In this document: piece after piece, positions 58,666 through 64,000 of the stretch | Position numbering within the stretch: the first letter of the stretch is position 1 | Layout of the letters: each line of letters starts with the position of its first letter | Source: Cheiracanthium punctorium | Lineage: Eukaryota; Arthropoda; Arachnida; Araneae; Cheiracanthiidae | Assembly (NCBI GenBank): GCA_038373885.1 | Contig: JAWZYV010002511.1 | Coordinates: 186,001-250,000, forward strand | Direction of reading: 5' to 3' | DNA length: 64,000 bases | Made by a program: the position numbers and the translations under genes | The notes under the pieces: model-generated | What the model was told of the DNA's origin: nothing | What the model saw: the letters and a program-made list of their open reading frames with translations, nothing else | The model's database searches: none

Positions 58666-59601
58666 TCTCTGCGAAGACGGATGCATACCAGCCTCGGGGA
58701 ATTTCTTAGTCGTTAAGAGCAGAGATGTGGAGACGGCGTCATCACGCATACTGATTCATTACTGATTGCGCGGCTAGTTGTACGTAAAAATGCACTGTAA
58801 ACTCGATTACTTGAAAACAAAACAAATTAACACATTTTTCAATCACCTTTTCAATAAATCATTTGTCTATTCACACAAACGTACACCTCCAGAAGAGCGA
58901 AATTCAGGATGAGTGCAATTCGATCACGTGTATGCTGGGGCAGCAGAACGATGAGTAAGCTTCATCTTATCGAATCCCTGTGGATCCTAAAGTTGATTCC
59001 TTTTGTCACATGAAATTCGTATCCAGTTTATTCTTGATACGATGTTCCTTACCTCTTTTAGTTGATTTTACATCTTTATAGATAAAAAAGATTCTTTTTC
59101 TTTTCTATAGCAGGACCGGCGGACGTGAAGCCTCCTTCATCCACCCCACGCCCGCCGGGATCCTCACGCGCTCAAAAATTACACTCGCATCCCACTTCAC
59201 TTCATTCTCCCCCACAATCGGCTTCCAAGCCTGACACTGCGCAGCCGGATTGCGAGGGAGAAAAGGGAAGAAGGAAGCCAAGCATCGGTGACACAGTATA
59301 ACAATTGCAAGGCAGCCGGCCTTTCGTCGGAAGCAGCTGTAAAGTTGTTTACCAACAATTGAGAGAGGGGGTGTTTTGATTTCAACACAACAGCACTCTA
59401 AAGGAAACAGAGAAACGATTTTTATAGAAAATAGCAGTAATAATAATTACTCCCTTACTATTTTATAGCGATAGCATTATATCCACAACTGTTTTTAGCT
59501 AAACATGTCTCAGACAATTATTCAGCACAAACTTTTATTTAGGCATGGCCTATACAGTTTGCGCGCTAAAGTCTATTGTCATCCCAACAATATCCGAAAG
59601 G

Positions 59602-60718
59602 CAAGGGCTAAAGCACTGCCACCTAGATACAGAAAGCCAGAGCGCTGATGCTTCGACGTCATCATTAGGTCTTCGAATAATGACGTCACCACACTTTCAT
59701 TCTCATAAAGTAAAACTATTTCAGATTTCTGGTCAATGCTACAAATATTAAAAAGTATCTTAGGTGAAAGATAAAAATTAAAATACGTTCGTGACACAAA
59801 ACAATTCATTGTGATTTACTCCCTTATTACATTATATAATTAGTTACAGATAAAAACTGCTCTTTTTTGTAATATTAATTTTTCTATGTCAATTCATTAA
59901 AATGTTGTTATGAGAGAGTAAATTCACCAGAAATTTCGAATAGTTTTACTTTATGAAATTTAATCTGTGATGACGTCACCTTTAGAAGGCCAGTTCATGA
60001 CGTAGAGGCTTGGTGACGTAGCAGCGGTTAGGCTTTCTATGTCTAGGAGGCAGTGGCTAAAGTCACATAAGTGGGGTCTAGGTATAGTAAAGTTGCCATG
60101 CGCTACGCAAGTGCTTACAGCTCCACTTGGCGGCTCATTTGAAGTTAGCATTCTTATCTCAAAAACGACCCAAGATACCGGAAAAAAGTCGCTTACAAAG
60201 GTGTTCAGCTTCATCGATTCAATCAGAAAAGACACCTAATTTGCACATGATGCTCATTAATTTGTACAATAATGCTACGGATGGAAGGCATAAAACGCTC
60301 ATTTGTTTGGTCGAATTTTCCAAATTTGCACTTACCTGACATTAAGCTCATTTATCATTATTTCATGCTAAAAGTGTTTTTCGCCAGCAACAATACTTAT
60401 CTGGACGCTGGTCTGCAATTACCGCTGGAAGTTGTACAGTATGGCTAGTGAAACGTTGGCAAAAGCATCAGTAATACGTGTTTACGCCTTGCTTTCGCAC
60501 CTTTAATTTTTAGCATTAATGAGTTCAAGATCTATGTTTTTAATAAATCGGTGATGCTGAACAACTTTGTAACTGACTTTTCCCCCGTGTTCCGTACCGT
60601 TTTTGAGATCAGAACGCCAACTCCTAATCTAGCTGCCAGGTGACACCTTAAGCGGTTTTCTTGGGTAGCGCATGGCAACTTTACTACCTAGACCCCACTT
60701 TTATGACTTTAGCTCTTG
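59602..60718. mobile_element. Long-TIR element M, with C-17 in its left terminus
   Basis: Ends CAAGGGCTAAAGTCACATAA and, reverse-complemented, CAAGAGCTAAAGTCATAAAA lead into a shared GTGGGGTCTAGG and AGTAAAGTTGCCATGCGCTA. Weaker inverse similarity continues for ~150-200 bp (ATCTCAAAAACG, GTTCAGC). Family C copy C-17 has inserted 12 bases from the left end. Without it the element is ~670 bp. Frames at 59960-60339 read arm DNA on both strands. Confidence 0.78.
59614..60055 (-). mobile_element. Family C MITE (C-17), CACTGCC subfamily
   Basis: 442 bp between CACTGCCACCTAGATAC and GTCTAGGAGGCAGTG, with a perfect 7-bp TSD GCTAAAG (59607-59613, 60056-60062) formed from the terminus of element M. 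A minus-strand frame (59579-59809) matches those in C-6 and C-7 at protein level because the DNA is the same. Confidence 0.95.
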
Positions 60719-60719
60719 A

Positions 60720-61239
60720 ATTTGAGAAATTATTGGGGTGAAAACGGACTTAAGCGGGCACACTGTAGAACATAAACGTTGTATAGTGATGTATGCTGAT
60801 CACCAGGAAACCGTAGAACTGATTTTCCTGAACTGATAAACATAGAACTGGAAAATATAAAAGGAAATAGCTAAGTGTAGCAAAGTTAAGATCTGTCCGA
60901 CTGTAAATATATAATATATGTGGACATTATGAAAATAAATTCAAAAGTATTGTGAAACATGTTACTTAAAGAATATGGAATGAAATTAACGATTGAAAAT
61001 TAAATAATATAACTGAAATATTATTATCCTACATAATATTAATAGTATCTAAATATTGCATTTCAATTTGCATCTCGATTAAATAAACATTTTTATGTTG
61101 TTATAACACTCTTCTTTGCATGGTGGGATATGAAAGTTCCTTTTTAGGGAAAAAAAAAATTCGTAAGAAGGGGCCCCCAATGAAGCTATTGCCCTGGGAC
61201 CCTATCTCCACAAATCGGTCCCTGTCTACGACGGGTTCG
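60720..61239. other. No gene recognised
   Basis: AT-rich. A short GC-rich run near 61145-61225 (GGGGCCCCCAATG, ATCGGTCCCTG) may be the end of a dispersed element without a visible partner. Confidence 0.45.
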
Positions 61240-61445
61240 TGTCGATTACCGACCTGAGCTTGGATGTCATTTCGTCCGTCTCTTTATAGGAAAAAACACT
61301 GGTCTTATTATTAGGTGTCCATAATAAACTGACCATTAATTCCTGCCTTACTAGTGGTCAACACCTATACACGGCCCCCATTAGAGAAAAAAAATCTTGT
61401 TTGTATACCTTGATAAAACATAACAGTTGTGTGATAATAGAAAAA
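61240..61445 (+). repeat. Dispersed repeat (pairs with 55305-55500)
   Basis: Direct-orientation counterpart of the 55.3-kb block: TCATTTCGTCCGTC, TTTATAGGAAA, TTAATTCCTGCCTTA and ATAACAGTTGTGTGATA in order. Confidence 0.65.
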
Positions 61446-61520
61446 TTTTTTACTCGTGCTTTCTATCTTCATGATGTAATTCGAAAATAGAAAAATATTG
61501 TACTTGCTTTCTATTTTCAT

Positions 61521-61755
61521 CATAGCGGCCAACTACTCCGAAATATAATCAACCACTTTTTGTAAGTAGTATTTTTATTGAGAATTTTTTTCTCCTAAAT
61601 GCCAATCGGCTCCGTTGCCAAATTCGTATAAAATTTTAAAGTATTTAAAATTGTAAAACTGTAGTCATTCTCCATTTTAAAGGTTTTTCGCAATGTCGTC
61701 GAAAGCTTCGTTTGAATCGTAAAACAAATCGGCTTGAAGTTTTGCACAGCTATGC
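61521..61755. mobile_element. Family A copy (A-13), right side degraded
   Basis: The left end CATAGCGGCCAACTACTCCG with TCAACCACTTTTTGTAAG is clear. The only right-end candidate is CACAGCTATG at ~61746-61755, without the expected GTGGTTAATTATATTCCG block. Confidence 0.6.
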
Positions 61756-61828
61756 AGTAATGTAACGTCTTCTTAAAAATTTAAAAATAATTGTTTCTCA
61801 AATTAGAGCAGAAAATACACTGAGGTGA

Positions 61829-61909
61829 CAAAAGTCATGGGATACATCTTAACAACGTATCGGACCTCCTTTTGCCCGGCGGAGTGCAGCAACTCGACGT
61901 GGCATGAAC
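61829..61909 (+). mobile_element. Fragment of an arthropod dispersed repeat (CACTGAGGTGACAAAAG)
   Basis: ACACTGAGGTGACAAAAGTC, ATGGGATA, then CGGACCTCCTTTTGCCCGGC and GCAACTCGACGTGGCATG match a repeat I recall from many arthropod genomes, probably a DNA transposon terminus. Copy C-18 cuts it off, and the continuation is not on the other side. Confidence 0.6.
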
Positions 61910-62337
61910 CACTGCCTCCTAGATAGAGAAAGCCTAACCACTGCTACGTCACCAAGCCTTTACGTCATCATTAGGCCTTTCAACGATGACGTCATCACAG
62001 TTTAATTTTCATAATGTAAACCTATTCAAAATTTCTGGTGAATTTACTCTCTCATAACAACAAAATAGAAAATTTAATTTTACAAAAAAGGGCAGTTTTA
62101 ACAGTAACTAATTATATAACGTAACAAGGGAGTAGATCAGAATGAATTGTTTTGTATCACAAACGTATTTTAATTTTTATCTTTAGCTTAAGATACTTTT
62201 TAATATTTGTAGCATTCACCAGAAAACTGAAATAGTTTTACTTTATGAGAATGAAAGTGTAGTGACGTCATTACTTGAAGGCCTAATGATTGCGTCAAAG
62301 CTTTTACGCTCAGGCTTTCTGTATCTAGGAGGCAGTG
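61910..62337 (+). mobile_element. Family C MITE (C-18), flanks mismatched
   Basis: 428 bp between CACTGCCTCCTAGATAG and ATCTAGGAGGCAGTG. The left flank (CATGAAC) belongs to the CACTGAGGTGAC repeat. The right flank (CCTAGTG) continues into the tail of a different family C copy. There is no TSD, which points to recombination after insertion. Confidence 0.9.
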
Positions 62338-62393
62338 CCTAGTGATGACTTAAAAGTGTCTGTTCTCAGGCTTTCTGTATCTAGAAGGTGTTG
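62338..62393. mobile_element. Family C right-end fragment (C-19)
   Basis: CCTAGTGATGACTTAAAAG then GTATCTAGAAGGTGTTG is the last ~56 bp of a CAACACC-type family C copy. The rest is absent. Confidence 0.85.
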
Positions 62394-63360
62394 CCTCACT
62401 GTTATTTTGAACTCCTCTATAAACAAACTAACTATGTTAAATACTAGCAAAAATTAATGTTTCTTTACCCTATACACTATGGACTGACATGAACAGTAAA
62501 GCTGTATGTCTCGCGCAACTTTCAGAAAAAATACATAAGTTCAAAAATTGCCTTAAAATGGGCATAGGATTTACCCGTTCATGGAAATATCACGAAATTC
62601 CGTATGTTTAGGATTTTTTCCTGAGAGTTTGGTAACTCCTATAGGTTTATTCTGAATGTCAGTTTACAGTGCAACTTGTAAAGAGGCATTCTACAATTTG
62701 CCGAGTCTCTAGCGCAATTGAATTTTTTTTAAAAGCCGTTCAAAAGTGAAACATTCATAAATTAGCAAAATTACTCTGTTGAAACAGTGCCAACAACAAT
62801 TTTGTTGAAATTATTTGGTTCTTTCAACAAAATATTTTTTGTATTTAACTAAGCAAATTCATTTAAATAACGAAATGCTTTGTCAGTTTAATAAAACTGT
62901 TTGTTTAAATGATTTATTAGGTTAAAGACAGCAAAATTATTTCTTTGAATTAACAAAATATTCTTTCTTAACTGTTGTATTCGTGGTTTATTTAATAAAA
63001 TTATTTTGATAATTATACTAGGTTTCTTTTACCACAAGCAGTAGATTGAAAGTTTAAGAGGTAGGAAAAAATAATTATCTATTCATCAAAATTAGTATTT
63101 TTTTATTTAAGTGTTTTTACATACCGATTAATTGAAATTGAAAAAAATTCCATGTCAGTTTCTTTTTCCGTTGTTCATACGAAACACTTAGTAGTTCAAT
63201 ACAAAATCGCTTTTGTATTCAAGATAAAATAAAATAAATATGTATACTTTTTCATCAAACTTTCCTTTTAACGAGATCTAGTTTATGTAATTTATAGGGA
63301 TCGACCCATACCCTATACTTTTCTACAAGGAACTGTATACATATACAAAATTTAATATAT
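62394..63360. other. AT-rich DNA with one dispersed-repeat block
   Basis: No gene recognised. The only support is the block at 63175-63295 shared with 56703-56815. Confidence 0.5.
63175..63295 (+). repeat. Dispersed repeat (pairs with 56703-56815)
   Basis: TTCATACGAAACACTTAG, AAATCGCTTTTGTATTC and AACGAGATCTAGTTTATG mirror the 56.7-kb block in order and spacing. Confidence 0.65.
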
Positions 63361-63496
63361 CACAGCTGCCACAGATTTTCCATCACTAATTTTACTTAGC
63401 AATTTATGCTTAAAATAAGGCCAATTTTTTAATGCGAACAGCTTAAAAATTGCAATTGAAAATCTCCTGAATGTTTCGGGAGAATTGTCAGCTATG
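63361..63496. mobile_element. Family B copy (B-6), shortened
   Basis: Left end CACAGCTGCCACAGATTTTC, right end TCGGGAGAATTGTCAGCTATG, shown here by GGGAGAATTGTCAGCTATG. 136 bp; the left subterminal CCGGAAG block is deleted. Confidence 0.75.
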
Positions 63497-63641
63497 TTAT
63501 ATAGACCACAATCCTATCACTTGCATTTGGAGAAATGTCTAAGTCTACATTTTTCCAAATGTAAGTGACGGGAAATTAGGTTCCATGCAAAACTGGATTT
63601 TCTATTTTGATATGTATGCAGCCCCTTGTAAAAAAGTATCG

Positions 63642-63804
63642 CAGAGCTTCCAAGTCTCCGGCTTTTTCCGGGAGATTTCCCACCACAATTTTTCGACGGT
63701 TTTATTTTGCATTAAATATTTGGACTAATTTTTAAGCATAAATTTGTAAGTAGAAATTAGTGGTGGGAAATCTCCCGAAAAAATCCGGAGACTTGGCAGC
63801 TCTG
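63642..63804. mobile_element. Family B MITE (B-7), CAGAGCTGCC subfamily
   Basis: Termini CAGAGCTTCCAAGTCTCCGG and the inverse ending GGCAGCTCTG, 163 bp, perfect 6-bp TSD GTATCG (63636-63641, 63805-63810). Confidence 0.94.
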
Positions 63805-63859
63805 GTATCGGGTATCGTTTAAAATATTGTATCGGTCGATACCTAGTAATTTAATATAA

Positions 63860-64000
63860 CATACCTACCGACATTACGTTGTATAACTAACCACTTTTCG
63901 TAAACAGTAATTTTTTTTTTTTTTAAATTGAAAGAGCTACAGCTTCCTTTAAGTAGCTGAAGAAATTTGCTGTATCCTAAGTAAAATATTACTGTTCACA
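63860..64000. mobile_element. Family A copy (A-14), cut by the window edge
   Basis: CATACCTACCGACATTACGT then AACTAACCACTTTTCGTAAACAG, cited by its core AACCACTTTTCGTAAACAG, is a diverged family A left end. TACTGTTCACA at the window end looks like the beginning of the right arm. Confidence 0.65.

Larger units (their letters stand above)
56957..59392. mobile_element. Large foldback element (2,436 bp, ~970-bp arms)
   Basis: The ends TGTTGTGTTGAAATCAAAAC and the exact inverse are flanked by GCACT on both sides (56952-56956, 59393-59397), a 5-bp TSD. The left arm (56957 to ~57925) and right arm (~58420 to 59392) are nearly identical in reverse complement. From the outside in, each arm has a GC-rich ~220-bp block, an AT-rich block, and an array of 55-bp tandem units. 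The unpaired centre is ~500 bp and holds a separate palindrome. The frames at 56961-57245 and 59197-59388 are the same arm DNA read twice. No transposase is present. It resembles Foldback/Galileo-type architecture; its superfamily is unknown. Confidence 0.9.

Overview
This window reads as intergenic or intronic DNA from a repeat-rich, AT-rich animal genome. An arthropod is most likely: there are mariner, hAT and Tc1-like relics, a hAT-type terminus beginning CAGGGGCGTAGCCA, and a dispersed repeat beginning CACTGAGGTGACAAAAG, which I remember from arthropod genomes. I cannot name the species. I found no intact protein-coding gene, rRNA, complete tRNA, CRISPR array or bacterial signal. Nearly all short open frames are chance ORFs in AT-rich DNA or ORFs created by repeated transposon DNA. 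The one coding-like stretch outside recognised mobile DNA is a possible terminal exon at 35063-35244 (minus strand).

What fills the window is miniature inverted-repeat DNA, much of it nested. Family C has about 20 complete or partial copies: roughly 425-445 bp each, inverted termini CAACACCTCCTAGA or CACTGCCTCCTAGA, arms of about 150 bp with TGACGTCA/ACGTCA motifs, and 7-bp target-site duplications (TSDs). Family A has about 14 copies or fragments of ~180 bp with termini CATAGCTGCCAACTACT. Family B has 7 copies of ~162 bp with termini CA(T/G)AGCTGCCAA and 6-bp TSDs. A and B share their outermost ~12 bases. There are also hAT-type elements with 8-bp TSDs, a 403-bp mariner derivative (two copies) with its longer relative at 29.5 kb, a TTAA-flanked piggyBac-like MITE, a pogo-like TA-flanked element, a candidate Helitron, a LINE tail, a tRNA-derived SINE-like head and several long-TIR (foldback) elements.

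Layout: 1-5.3 kb, AT-rich with a B copy nested in an A copy and a pogo-like element; 5.3-9.4 kb, a foldback element broken by A and two C copies, then a mariner MITE, a hAT MITE with a second element inside it, and a long-TIR element; 12.4-21.7 kb, C copies, two of them holding hAT elements (one with a decayed transposase, the other containing a TTAA MITE), plus a second hAT MITE beside a tRNA-like head; 22.7-27 kb, further C copies, a transposase pseudogene and an A-family cluster; 27.4-33 kb, a G-rich inverted-repeat element, mariner relics and an inverted C pair; 33-41.8 kb, possible exon, hAT MITEs, A copies, a LINE tail and a Tc1-like relic; 43.5-49.9 kb, a C cluster and B copies; 51.8-54.2 kb, candidate Helitron; 56.9-59.4 kb, a large foldback element with ~970-bp nearly identical arms carrying 55-bp tandem units; 59.6-64 kb, a long-TIR element with a C copy in its terminus, a recombinant C copy, and A and B copies.

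Nothing here works together as a pathway. The value of the window is as a record of layered transposition. The best candidates for undescribed elements are family C and the 2.4-kb foldback element. All repeats were aligned by eye, so boundaries are good to a few bases where a TSD is stated and to tens of bases elsewhere.
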